DNA from: Bacteroides sp.
Lineage (GTDB): Bacteria > Bacteroidota > Bacteroidia > Bacteroidales > Bacteroidaceae
DNA length: 64,000 nt
NCBI GenBank assembly: GCA_015060765.1
Contig: SUXW01000005.1
Coordinates: forward strand, 1 to 64,000
Direction: 5' to 3'
In this document: positions 1 to 8,431 of the stretch, piece after piece
Position numbering within the stretch: the stretch's first letter is position 1
How the letters are laid out: each line of letters opens with the position of its first letter
Made by a program: the position numbers and the translations under genes
The notes under the pieces: model-generated
What the model saw: the letters and a program-made list of their open reading frames with translations, nothing else
Told to the model about the DNA's origin: nothing
Database searches by the model: none

Positions 1-386
1 ACCGCTTCCGTACAAAACCCGGTGCGGCCGTCTACAGGGGATACAGTGACCGGTGCATCGTGGCGGTGATTGAAGGGTGCACCTACAGCCAGCTGCAGGC
101 CAATACGGCACTGAAGCAACAACTGGCCCTGCTGGAGACATTCGACACCGGTACGGAATCGGGGCGGAACGCCTTGAAGGCATGCAATGCGGCCATCCGT
201 TCTGCCTTGCCTGCCGGAATGACGGCCGTGACCTACACCTGGGACCCCGACCGTGGCATCACGTCGGAAACGGACGCTTCAGGGGACACCACCTATTTTG
301 AATACGACAGTTTCGGACGCCTGGCCGCCGTACGCAATGCCGACTGGCAGGTGGAAGAGAACCACGAATACCATTTCAAGCAGTAA
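1..386 (+). CDS. C-terminal end of a YD-repeat (RHS-family) protein, 5' partial
   Basis: The reading frame is open from the left edge (codons start at base 3) to a TAA at 384-386, so the gene begins outside the window. The visible 127 or so residues hold a YD-repeat near the end (YFEYDSFGRLAAVRNAD), the hallmark of RHS/YD proteins. Before it is a segment without a recognisable domain. It sits 35 bp upstream of a complete RHS protein in the same direction, as in Bacteroidota loci where a large secreted partner precedes the toxin-bearing RHS protein. The GC-rich codon use matches the 5' half of the next gene and differs from the AT-rich tips. Function beyond belonging to the RHS locus cannot be read from this fragment. 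A GTG at 60 is an internal codon, not a believable start. Confidence 0.8.
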   Translation, partial: RFRTKPGAAVYRGYSDRCIVAVIEGCTYSQLQANTALKQQLALLETFDTGTESGRNALKACNAAIRSALPAGMTAVTYTWDPDRGITSETDASGDTTYFEYDSFGRLAAVRNADWQVEENHEYHFKQ

Positions 387-421
387 TCCGATTATCATCA
401 ACCATTAAAAAAATGTATTTT

Positions 422-3400
422 ATGAAAAGAACGATCATATCCTTATTGCTCTGTGCACTTGCCTGCGCCTCCATGGCACAGGTAAGCGGCCAGAACTACA
501 TCCGCAGCAGACGGATGCTCGACGCCACAGGCGGCAGCCATGTGGACAACATCACGTATTACGACGGTCAGGGACGGGCTTTCCAGACGGTGTCCAAATC
601 CGTACAGTCGGGAACCGTAAAGGAGCGTATGGCTACCTTGCAGGAATACGACGGGAAGGGACGTGCCACCGTAGGTTGGCTTCCCACTCCGGTTTCGGAA
701 GACTATACGGTTCCGGCCACATTGAAGTCAACAGCTAAGGGAAGCACCGGTTATAACGACACCTGTCCTTTTGAAACCACTGTATACGAGAACTCCCCGT
801 TGGACCGTGTACAGCTGCAGTACGGGGCGGGTGCAGCCTGGTACAACTCCCATCCCGTAAGTTCCGAATGGATGACCAACACCGTAAGCGGTGACCTGTC
901 GTGCAAGAAATATACTACCGACGGCACCACCCTGAGCGGCGGCACTGCCACCCATGCAGCGGGGACACTGTATGTAACCAAGACTACCGATGAGGACGGG
1001 AACGTGAGCTATACCTTTGTAGATGGTGAGGAACGCACCTTGCTGGAACGACGCATGAACGGTACCGAGCAGCTCGACACCTATTATGTGTACGACGACT
1101 ACGGTCGCCTGTGCTTCGTGCTGCAGCCCATGTACCAGACCACGGCAAATGTCAGTCTGTATGCCTTCCAGTACCGGTACAACAACCGCGGGCTGTGCAT
1201 CTGGAAGAAGCTGCCCGGAGCGGAACACATCCTCTATGAATACGACGGAGCGGACCGCCTGGTATTCTCGCAGGACGGAGTGCAGCGCACATCCGGCAAG
1301 TGGACCTTCTATGTGTACGACAACCTGAACCGCCTGGTACAGCAGGGTGAGAACACTTCAAAATCGGTTTCCACATCGGGTGTGTACCTGCAGAACTACT
1401 ACGACAACTACAGCTACGTGGGCAGCACCCACTTCCCCAGTGCGGGCTACAATCCCGAAGGGGCAGCCGCCTACAGCAAGGGAAAGTTGACAGGTACGGT
1501 GGTGTCGGTGTTCGGCAGCAGTGAGAAGATTGCCACCATGTACCACTATGACATTCGTGGCCGCTTGACCAAGACCACCGAGAACAATCTGATGGGCGGT
1601 TACAACACTAAAGTGACCACCTACACGTTTACTGACCAACCGGCAACGGTAACGCTTACCCATACGGCCAGCGGAAAGCTGACACAGACAGAAGTGTACA
1701 CCTATACGTATGACCATAGCGACCGAATCGGCAGCATTACACACAAGTTGAATAGTAATGCAGCAGTGACTTTGGCAAGCTATACCTATGACAACAAGGG
1801 TAGATTGGCCACCAAGAAGCTGCACGGTTCTTCAAGCAACCAGTTGACGTATGCCTACAACATCCGTTCATGGCTGACAGGAATAAGCAGTAGCAAGTTT
1901 ACCCAAACCTTGGGGTATGGCAGTCATTATAACGGTAACATCACCGCCATGAACTGGACAGCCAACGGCAGCAGCCACAGCTATGCGTTCACTTACGATG
2001 GTATGAACCGTATGCTCAACGCTACCCATGGTACAGGTGCATACACCGAAAAAGTGACGGGCTATGACAAGAACGGGAACATTACCGGATTACAGCGTTA
2101 CAACTCTTCGTTGATAGATAACTTGACCTATACCTACAGTGGTAACCAGCTTACCAAGGTGGAGGACGCAACGGGCAATAATACCGGTTTTACGGACGGT
2201 TCGCATACAAACGGTGAATACACTTACGATAATAATGGAAATTTAACGAAAGATTTGAATAAGGGAATAACCAATATATCGTATAATGTGTTATCTTTGC
2301 CATCGGTAGTTACGTTCAGTAACGGCAATACCATCACTTACCTGTACACTGCTGACGGAAGAAAACTCCGCACAATACATGTAATCAGTGGTACAGCCAC
2401 TACAACCGACTACTGCGGAAACGTGATCTATGAAAATGGCACCCAGAGACTGTTGTTGACGGAAGAGGGGTACATTGACTTGGCAAACAGTAATGCGTAT
2501 TACTATTACCTGAAGGATCATCAAGGCAATAACCGAGTGGTAGTAAGTTCAAGTGGGACGGTGATGGAGACCAACCATTACTACCCGTTCGGTGGTACAT
2601 TCGCTACATCAAACGTTCAGCCTTACAAATATAATGGTAAGGAACTGGATACCAAGAACGGATTGAACTGGTATGATTATGGGGCGAGACATTATGATGT
2701 GGCACTTGGTAGATGGTTTGTGGTAGACCCGTTGGCGGAGAAATATTATTCATCAAGTCCTTTTGTATATTGTGGTAATAATCCTATAAATAGAATTGAT
2801 CCAACAGGAATGGAATGGGAAGATGATGAAGAAGCTGAACGTTTAAAGAGAAAAGTAGAAAGGAAAATGCGATCTTTGAAACGGGAAAATGATAAGAAAC
2901 AATCCAAGTTGGATAAAGGGGGCTTAAGTGACAAGAAAGTGAATAAGTTGAAAGCTCAAATTGTCGAAAACCAAGAACGTATTTCACATCTCCAAACCAG
3001 TTTAAATGATATAGATGTGTTGAGTAATGATAAAAACAATGTGTATGCGTTAAGCAAAACGGATGGTGGTGAACATCATGTAAAGAAGGCAGAGGACGGA
3101 AGAGTGTTGATTGAAACATCTTCTGATGCTATTTCATTACACGAAATTAGTCATGTGAGACAATCTTTAAATAGCTATGGTAAACTTTTATTCAGTCCTA
3201 ATGGTTATTTATACAATGCTGGCCGCACTTCAGCAGAACTGTTTTCTAAAATGGAGATAGAAGCATATAGGATACAATATTCTTATGATTTGTCATTCCC
3301 TGGGAATTTATATAAAAAAGGAATACAAGGTATTGATGCCAAATCAGTAGGTAATATATATAATCCTAATACAGGTAAATACGTATATGAAATAATTCAT

Positions 3401-3424
3401 AAATATTCGTTAAAATTGAAATGA
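422..3424 (+). CDS. Secreted RHS/YD-repeat polymorphic toxin with HEXXH tip
   Basis: This 1000-residue protein is the only complete RHS gene here. I chose ATG 422 over 413 because it opens directly into a signal peptide (MKRTIISLLLCALACASMAQ). Next comes a DUF6443-type N-terminal segment (NYIRSRRMLDATGG), then many YD repeats. The RHS-associated core follows at about residues 715-800 (NGKELDTKNGLNWYDYGARH, VDPLAEKYY, NPINRIDPTG). After the core the tip is unrelated to the other cassettes: a charged coiled-coil stretch, then HEISH with His907, Glu908 and His911, the zincin zinc-binding pattern. RHS proteins encapsulate and deliver C-terminal toxins, so I infer a metallopeptidase-like effector. 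The 5' half is GC-rich and the tip AT-rich, a mosaic pattern. A candidate immunity gene starts 3 bp after the stop. The substrate is unknown. Confidence 0.85.
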   Translation: MKRTIISLLLCALACASMAQVSGQNYIRSRRMLDATGGSHVDNITYYDGQGRAFQTVSKSVQSGTVKERMATLQEYDGKGRATVGWLPTPVSEDYTVPATLKSTAKGSTGYNDTCPFETTVYENSPLDRVQLQYGAGAAWYNSHPVSSEWMTNTVSGDLSCKKYTTDGTTLSGGTATHAAGTLYVTKTTDEDGNVSYTFVDGEERTLLERRMNGTEQLDTYYVYDDYGRLCFVLQPMYQTTANVSLYAFQYRYNNRGLCIWKKLPGAEHILYEYDGADRLVFSQDGVQRTSGKWTFYVYDNLNRLVQQGENTSKSVSTSGVYLQNYYDNYSYVGSTHFPSAGYNPEGAAAYSKGKLTGTVVSVFGSSEKIATMYHYDIRGRLTKTTENNLMGGYNTKVTTYTFTDQPATVTLTHTASGKLTQTEVYTYTYDHSDRIGSITHKLNSNAAVTLASYTYDNKGRLATKKLHGSSSNQLTYAYNIRSWLTGISSSKFTQTLGYGSHYNGNITAMNWTANGSSHSYAFTYDGMNRMLNATHGTGAYTEKVTGYDKNGNITGLQRYNSSLIDNLTYTYSGNQLTKVEDATGNNTGFTDGSHTNGEYTYDNNGNLTKDLNKGITNISYNVLSLPSVVTFSNGNTITYLYTADGRKLRTIHVISGTATTTDYCGNVIYENGTQRLLLTEEGYIDLANSNAYYYYLKDHQGNNRVVVSSSGTVMETNHYYPFGGTFATSNVQPYKYNGKELDTKNGLNWYDYGARHYDVALGRWFVVDPLAEKYYSSSPFVYCGNNPINRIDPTGMEWEDDEEAERLKRKVERKMRSLKRENDKKQSKLDKGGLSDKKVNKLKAQIVENQERISHLQTSLNDIDVLSNDKNNVYALSKTDGGEHHVKKAEDGRVLIETSSDAISLHEISHVRQSLNSYGKLLFSPNGYLYNAGRTSAELFSKMEIEAYRIQYSYDLSFPGNLYKKGIQGIDAKSVGNIYNPNTGKYVYEIIHKYSLKLK

Positions 3425-3427
3425 AAT

Positions 3428-4105
3428 ATGAAAAAAATTTTGTGTCTAATTGCAATATTATTGACAAATAATTCTGTTATTCATGCCCAAAAGAAAATAG
3501 TTTCAGGTGTGTATATAGAAGATGGAGGATACGAACTTCATATTAAGGATATGGAAGTTTATCTCATATTAAATCAGGGTTATTCTTTAGCTTTTGAAAG
3601 TGATACCTTGGCAATATGTACATTAAAAAATGTGGAGAATGGATTTATAGAACTTAATTCATTAACTTCTGAAGAGCTAATACAGCCTACAATGGAAATT
3701 CGTCAAAAATATGATGAGTTTGTACGGAAGAAACGAGTTGTTTTTAAAATTCCTTGCCAATGTGATTTACTAATTGAAGTCAATACAGATAAAAATGAAC
3801 CCTATTTTTTAGACTATCCTAATCAAGGTTCTATTATTGAATTGCCAGAACAAACTAACAATTTTATTTACTCGGTAGAATTAGAAAGGATACAAATGCC
3901 TCATGATTCTGGAGGATTGTTTTATGGTATTGTTAGGTATGTTTCGGATGAAATTGAGTTTGAAGAGGGTAAAAATATAGTTATTGTCTCTTTACCTGCT
4001 ATGAATTGTTCTTTCTTTGAAAGATATAATCTCAGAGGAGATTATGCAAGAATAATAGGTGATACAATTATTTGGAAAGGACGTACATTCATAAAAGATG
4101 AGTAA
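3428..4105 (+). CDS. Exported candidate immunity protein for the HEXXH tip
   Basis: A 225-residue protein with a clear N-terminal signal peptide (MKKILCLIAILLTNNSVIHAQ) and a soluble remainder. It matches no family I can name. Assignment as immunity protein rests on position: it starts 3 bp after the toxin stop, is AT-rich like the tip, and the four following cassettes repeat the same tip-then-small-gene order. Export would place it in the periplasm, implying that the tip acts there or must be neutralised there. It is followed by the array boundary motif and a terminator. Confidence 0.65.
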   Translation: MKKILCLIAILLTNNSVIHAQKKIVSGVYIEDGGYELHIKDMEVYLILNQGYSLAFESDTLAICTLKNVENGFIELNSLTSEELIQPTMEIRQKYDEFVRKKRVVFKIPCQCDLLIEVNTDKNEPYFLDYPNQGSIIELPEQTNNFIYSVELERIQMPHDSGGLFYGIVRYVSDEIEFEEGKNIVIVSLPAMNCSFFERYNLRGDYARIIGDTIIWKGRTFIKDE

Positions 4106-4165
4106 CTATAATCTTTTAGAACAATTGAAATCCCTGCCATGCATCAAGTATTGGTAGGGAGGTAG

Positions 4166-4197
4166 ATTCAACTTTTAAATGCAATTAATCCTTATAA
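4166..4197 (+). repeat. Array boundary motif, copy 1
   Basis: First of five copies of a conserved stretch that begins ATTCAACTTTTAAATGCAAT and ends ATCCTTATA. It lies after each immunity gene and directly before a hairpin terminator. The other copies are at 5941, 9137, 10981 and 12353. The conservation spans non-coding sequence while the adjacent genes are unrelated, so the motif marks the 3' edge of each tip-immunity module and may be a downstream homology arm for recombination. Confidence 0.85.
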
Positions 4198-4200
4198 GGA

Positions 4201-4241
4201 GAGGCTGTGTTAAAATGTAAATTTTGGCGCAGCCTCTTTTT
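4201..4241 (+). terminator. Hairpin terminator after cassette 1
   Basis: GAGGCTGTG at 4201 pairs with CGCAGCCTC at 4228-4236 (one G-T/C-type mismatch at most), followed by a run of five T. It closes the rhs-immunity transcript before the next core fragment. Confidence 0.75.
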
Positions 4242-4248
4242 CTCAAAT

Positions 4249-4458
4249 CAACTACGACAATAATGGAAATTTAACAAAAGATTTGAATAAGGGAATAACC
4301 AATATATCGTATAATGTGTTATCTTTCGATAAGATAGGCTTCGCTTCAGAAATGCTCAAATAAATTTGGCATTCCGTTCAGCTTGCACTATCTTTGCCAC
4401 AAGTCGTTACGTTCAGTAATGGCAATATTACCTGAAAGACCATCAAGGCAATAACCGT
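4249..4458 (+). pseudogene. Truncated RHS core fragment heading cassette 2
   Basis: The sequence matches the 3' core of the complete gene (YDNNGNLTKDLNKGITNISYNV region) but is broken twice. At 4327-4395 it contains a 69-bp insertion. After GGCAAT it jumps directly to TATTACCTG, losing the roughly 170 bp that encode the segment between these points in the complete gene. Stops occur in the tip's reading frame just upstream, so this fragment cannot be translated into the tip. It is best read as homology for recombination. Confidence 0.75.
4327..4395 (+). promoter_or_regulatory. 69-bp inserted mini-repeat carrying a Bacteroides promoter
   Basis: Insertion inside the RHS core, bounded by the ATCTTT sequence on both sides (4321-4326 and 4390-4395). 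It carries -33 TTTG at 4365-4368, a 20-bp spacer, and -7 TATCTTTG at 4389-4396, matching the Bacteroides sigma-ABfr consensus (TTTG / TAnnTTTG). Its ends hold short inverted repeats (AAGATAG near the left, CTATCTT at the right). The same insertion is at 11140-11208 with one base different. It would transcribe the tip and the immunity gene. Confidence 0.7.
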
Positions 4459-5343
4459 GTGGTACTAAGTTCAAGTGGGACGGTGATGGAGACCAACCAT
4501 TACTACCCGTTTGGTGGTGTGTTCTCTACAAGTAATGTGCAACCATACAAGTACAACGGTAAGGAACTGGATACCAAGAACGGCCTGAACTGGTATGATT
4601 ATGGTACACGCCATTATGATGCAGCACTTGGTAGATGGCATGTGGTGGACCCGTTGGCAGAGAAGATGTATGGTTGGAGTCCGTATGGATATTGTCGAAA
4701 TAACCCGGTAATTAGAAAAGATGTAAGTGGGAAATGGGATGTAACAGTGCACACTTTTAGTGAAAGATCTGTATATGGATTTGCTTATTTAGACGTGACT
4801 GATAAATCAGGAAATATTGTATATCGTACGATGGTTCGTGTTGAAGGATCCAATAGTGCAGAAAATGGATTTAATAAACGTGATAGGACTAAAACCTACG
4901 CAGATACTCCGACAGGCACATATAAAATCAGAGGTTGGTCTAATCGTTTGTCTAAACTAAATAGAGCGGCATATGGCCCTAATGATATATTGGAATTAGA
5001 TTATATTGAAGGTGAAGCGGCTGGAAAACGGAGTGGAATTCATCTTCATGGTGGTCGCCAAGAAGATAAGGGTGGAAAAGAGAAAGGAGCTAAATTGCAA
5101 GTAACCCAAGGTTGTATGAGAATTTATGACGAAGATATCGCTGAAATGAAATTGATAACGGATTTGTTAGAGCAGAGTGATCCAAACGAAAAGGGGAATT
5201 ATTTGTATGTTACAAATGATTTACAACAAATGGAAGACGGTTCTTATCATTATCAACAAAAAAATGATAAAATTTTTAATCTATGGAAAACTTTAGCTGA
5301 ATTATTAATGCAAAATCCAAACATTGTTATAAGTTTTGAATAA
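4459..5343 (+). CDS. Silent RHS tip cassette 2: core end plus L,D-transpeptidase-like tip
   Basis: The 294-residue frame begins inside the RHS core at GTG 4459; ATG 4486 is the next candidate. No signal peptide is present. The core end (PFGGVFSTSNVQPYKYNGKE, VDPLAEK, NPVIRKDVSGK) is followed by a unique tip of about 210 residues. The tip shows PTGTYKIRG, GIHLHGG (His195, His197) and VTQGCMRIYD (Cys219). This order and the 22-residue His-Cys spacing resemble the YkuD L,D-transpeptidase active site, which crosslinks or attaches to peptidoglycan; DUF5675-like proteins are an alternative. Without the N-terminal core it cannot be exported as it stands, so it is probably a stored tip used after recombination. 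A candidate immunity gene follows at once. Confidence 0.65.
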   Translation: MVLSSSGTVMETNHYYPFGGVFSTSNVQPYKYNGKELDTKNGLNWYDYGTRHYDAALGRWHVVDPLAEKMYGWSPYGYCRNNPVIRKDVSGKWDVTVHTFSERSVYGFAYLDVTDKSGNIVYRTMVRVEGSNSAENGFNKRDRTKTYADTPTGTYKIRGWSNRLSKLNRAAYGPNDILELDYIEGEAAGKRSGIHLHGGRQEDKGGKEKGAKLQVTQGCMRIYDEDIAEMKLITDLLEQSDPNEKGNYLYVTNDLQQMEDGSYHYQQKNDKIFNLWKTLAELLMQNPNIVISFE

Positions 5344-5344
5344 T

Positions 5345-5920
5345 ATGAAAATTTTTAAAATAATACTTTTAATGTTTCTGTCATTGTACTGCAAAAGTAT
5401 GCAATGCAATGCGTCAAGGATTGAGTGCGATACGTTGGATTGCGTGTTCGATACTTTATCAGTGGATGCTTCGTTGCTCTTTATTGAAGAAAACAGAACA
5501 AAACTAGACATGAATTTGGTTACTTATTGGGGGCGATACGACTTAATAGACAATATAGATACTATAGCCACTGTACTCGGCGAGTGTGATTTCTCGCCTA
5601 ATGTGAACAGAAAACTTTTGCCTCTCTACATATACGTAATGAAGAAACTGTCCGGAAACGTCCATAATGACGGATACATCGGCGAGATGTTTGCCGACAA
5701 GGCGTATTCTTTGTTCAAGAACCATCCTGGATGCTTGTTGCAATATTTGCATTTTGTAGATGCAACCAACAGACTACAGCTGGCAGGTGGTGTATGTATG
5801 GGCATGGTGTTTGCTGAAGTTAAAGAAGTGGAAGATTTATTGGCAAAATATAAGAAAGAATTCCCTCAATATATGTCTGAAGTTTTATATATACAAGATA
5901 TTAGGAAAAGGATAAAATGA
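5345..5920 (+). CDS. Exported candidate immunity protein, cassette 2
   Basis: A 191-residue protein starting at ATG 5345, one base after the tip's stop (an in-frame TTG at 5336 overlaps the tip but is less likely). It has a hydrophobic signal segment (MKIFKIILLMFLSLYCKSM) and several cysteines near the mature N-terminus. The rest is predicted mainly helical by eye and matches no family known to me. Tight coupling to the L,D-transpeptidase-like tip and the shared module order argue for immunity. It is followed by boundary copy 2. Confidence 0.6.
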   Translation: MKIFKIILLMFLSLYCKSMQCNASRIECDTLDCVFDTLSVDASLLFIEENRTKLDMNLVTYWGRYDLIDNIDTIATVLGECDFSPNVNRKLLPLYIYVMKKLSGNVHNDGYIGEMFADKAYSLFKNHPGCLLQYLHFVDATNRLQLAGGVCMGMVFAEVKEVEDLLAKYKKEFPQYMSEVLYIQDIRKRIK

Positions 5921-5940
5921 AGCTCGAATTCCTCAAGTAA

Positions 5941-5972
5941 ATTCAACTTTTAAATACATCGAATCCTTATAG
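5941..5972 (+). repeat. Array boundary motif, copy 2
   Basis: Same motif as at 4166 with a few changes (TAAATACATCGAATCCTTAT). It separates immunity gene 2 from its terminator. Confidence 0.8.
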
Positions 5973-5976
5973 GGAG

Positions 5977-6009
5977 ACTCCTTGGCAAATGAATGTCAAG
6001 GAGTTTTTT
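5977..6009 (+). terminator. Hairpin terminator after cassette 2
   Basis: ACTCCTTG at 5977 pairs with CAAGGAGT ending at 6004, followed by six T. The stem differs in sequence from the terminators of cassettes 1 and 3 but is shared with cassettes 4 and 5. Confidence 0.8.
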
Positions 6010-6064
6010 CGGATGATTTCGAATATTTTTCGCCATTGTACCATAGCAGCTCGACACCTATTAT

Positions 6065-8431
6065 GTGTACGACGACTACGGTCGCCTGTGCTTCGTGCTG
6101 CAGCCCATGTACCAGACCACGGCAAATGTCAGTCTGTATGCCTTCCAGTACCGGTACAACAACCGCGGGCTGTGCATCTGGAAGAAGCTGCCCGGAGCGG
6201 AACACATCCTCTATGAATACGACGGAGCGGACCGCCTGGTATTCTCGCAGGACGGAGTGCAGCGCACATCCGGCAAGTGGACCTTCTATGTGTACGACAA
6301 CCTGAACCGCCTGGTACAGCAGGGTGAGAACACTTCAAAATCGGTTTCCACATCGGATGTGTACCTGCAGAACTACTACGACAATTATACAAGTTTTCGT
6401 GAAGCGTTACCCGTTTCGGAACGCAGCCAATATCCCGACGACACTTCCGGATACAGCAAAGGCAGCCTGACAGGAACCGTTATGAATGTGTTCGGTAGCG
6501 GTGAGAAGATTTATACCGCTTATTACTACGATGCAAAGGGGCGTGTAAGAAAGACTATCGAGAATAATTTGTTGGGAGGTTACAACACCACTGAAACGAC
6601 TTATACGTTTACCGACCAACCGGCTACCGTAACGCTTACCCATACCGCCAACGGAAAGCTGACACAGACCGAAATGTACACCTATACGTATGACCATAGC
6701 GACCGCATCAGCAGCGTTACGCATAAGTTGAATAGTAATACAGCAGTGACCCTTGCCAGCTATACGTATGACAACAAGGGTAGATTGGCCACCAAGAAGC
6801 TGCACGGTTCTTCAAGCAACCAGTTGACGTATGCCTACAACATCCGTTCATGGCTGACAGGAATAAGCAGTAGCAAGTTTACCCAGAACCTGACCTATAA
6901 CAATGGCAGCACCGGTTTCAATGGTAACATCACCGCAATGAACTGGACTGCCAACGGCAGCAGCCACAGCTACAGCTTCACCTACGATGGAGCAAACCGC
7001 ATGCTGAATGCCACTCATGGAACAGGTGCATACACCGAAAAAGTAACCGAATACGACAAGAACGGGAATATCAAGTATCTGCACCGTTACAACAACGGTT
7101 CGTTGGTGGACAACCTGACCTATACCTACAATGGTAACCGATTAACCAAAGTGGAGGACGCCACAGGCAACACGGCAGGCTTCAAGAATGGTGCAAGCCA
7201 GGCGAATGAATACACCTACGACAATAATGGAAATTTAACGAAAGATTTGAACAAGGGAATAACCAATATATCGTATAATGTGTTATCTTTGCCCCAAGTA
7301 GTTACGTTCAGTAATGGAAATACCATCACTTATCTGTATGCTGCGGATGGGAAAAAACTCCGCACGGTGCATGTAACAAACGGTACAGCCACTACAACCG
7401 ACTACTGCGGAAATGTGATCTATGAAAATGGCACCCAGAAGCTGTTGCTGACGGAAGAAGGGTACATTGACTTGGCGAACGGTAATGCATATTATTATTA
7501 CCTGAAAGACCATCAAGGTAATAACCGAGTGGTAGTAAGTTCAAGTGGTACTGTGATGGAGACCAATCATTATTACCCGTTCGGTGGAGTATTCTCCACA
7601 AGTACCAATGTACAGCCCTACAAGTACAATGGCAAGGAGCTGGATACCAAAAACGGCTTGAACTGGTATGATTATGGAGCACGGCATTATGATGCGACAT
7701 TGGGACGCTGGCATGTGGTGGATCCGTTGAGTGAGAAGTATTTAGCAGACACTCCGTATTCATATTGTGGAAGTAATCCTGTGAATAGAATAGACCCTAA
7801 TGGAGCGGCTTGGTATCGTTACAAAGATAGCAATGGTAATTGGATTTATGAATGGGGAGAAAATATAAATACACAAAATGACGTTGATGCTTTAAATAAG
7901 AATGCAGAGTTCATAGATTTTACTCATATAAATGATGATATATATTATAGTTTATTTGGGAATAAATTGTTGAAAGATACCAAAGAAGCGAAAGCCACAC
8001 AAAAACTTGATGAGGCTATTCTTAACTATGCAAAATATAGTGTTGATGTTTTATCGGATTACGAAGCTGTACAGAAAGTTACAGATTTTGACATTGGAGA
8101 ATATACTAGAACTTCAAGTTTAGGGTTAACCGAGGGTGTTTATTTTACATTTAACTATGGTACAGCCAATGCTTATGGTACAGCATATTACTATTTATTG
8201 TCAAAAGGGAAACCCAATAAAGGAACCTTTGAAAGTTGGACTGTTTCTCAAGAGAATATGCATAACTCTAATATGGGATATGGTAATATGAAGAGTGGTT
8301 ATCATTTGCGTTTTGTCCGCAAAGGTGGTTCTGATAGAAATTGGAATGCACGTGTTGTCTTTAACAAGAAAAAGGATGTTGAATTGTTGTATAATATATT
8401 TAAGAATATTCGGAAAAATGTTACTAAATAG
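6065..8431 (+). CDS. Silent RHS tip cassette 3: long core copy plus unknown tip
   Basis: Homology to the complete gene begins sharply at 6045 within a codon, and an in-frame TAG lies at 6044-6046, so no start or signal peptide can serve this frame. The nominal start is GTG 6065. Bases 6045-6384 equal 1068-1407 with one mismatch (6357). The core then diverges around 6385-6600 and becomes nearly identical again, including a run of over 100 bases around 6770-6885. The RHS core signature ends at about residue 580 (NPVNRIDPNG). The unique tip of about 210 residues is AT-rich and resembles no family I recognise; it has no obvious catalytic motif. It is probably a stored allele of the active gene's 3' half. 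Confidence 0.7.
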   Translation: MYDDYGRLCFVLQPMYQTTANVSLYAFQYRYNNRGLCIWKKLPGAEHILYEYDGADRLVFSQDGVQRTSGKWTFYVYDNLNRLVQQGENTSKSVSTSDVYLQNYYDNYTSFREALPVSERSQYPDDTSGYSKGSLTGTVMNVFGSGEKIYTAYYYDAKGRVRKTIENNLLGGYNTTETTYTFTDQPATVTLTHTANGKLTQTEMYTYTYDHSDRISSVTHKLNSNTAVTLASYTYDNKGRLATKKLHGSSSNQLTYAYNIRSWLTGISSSKFTQNLTYNNGSTGFNGNITAMNWTANGSSHSYSFTYDGANRMLNATHGTGAYTEKVTEYDKNGNIKYLHRYNNGSLVDNLTYTYNGNRLTKVEDATGNTAGFKNGASQANEYTYDNNGNLTKDLNKGITNISYNVLSLPQVVTFSNGNTITYLYAADGKKLRTVHVTNGTATTTDYCGNVIYENGTQKLLLTEEGYIDLANGNAYYYYLKDHQGNNRVVVSSSGTVMETNHYYPFGGVFSTSTNVQPYKYNGKELDTKNGLNWYDYGARHYDATLGRWHVVDPLSEKYLADTPYSYCGSNPVNRIDPNGAAWYRYKDSNGNWIYEWGENINTQNDVDALNKNAEFIDFTHINDDIYYSLFGNKLLKDTKEAKATQKLDEAILNYAKYSVDVLSDYEAVQKVTDFDIGEYTRTSSLGLTEGVYFTFNYGTANAYGTAYYYLLSKGKPNKGTFESWTVSQENMHNSNMGYGNMKSGYHLRFVRKGGSDRNWNARVVFNKKKDVELLYNIFKNIRKNVTK

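Noticed and set aside
5982-6305. 107-residue open frame at the head of cassette 3
   Set aside because: It is an out-of-frame reading of the RHS core; the same shadow exists at 1086-1328 in the complete gene.
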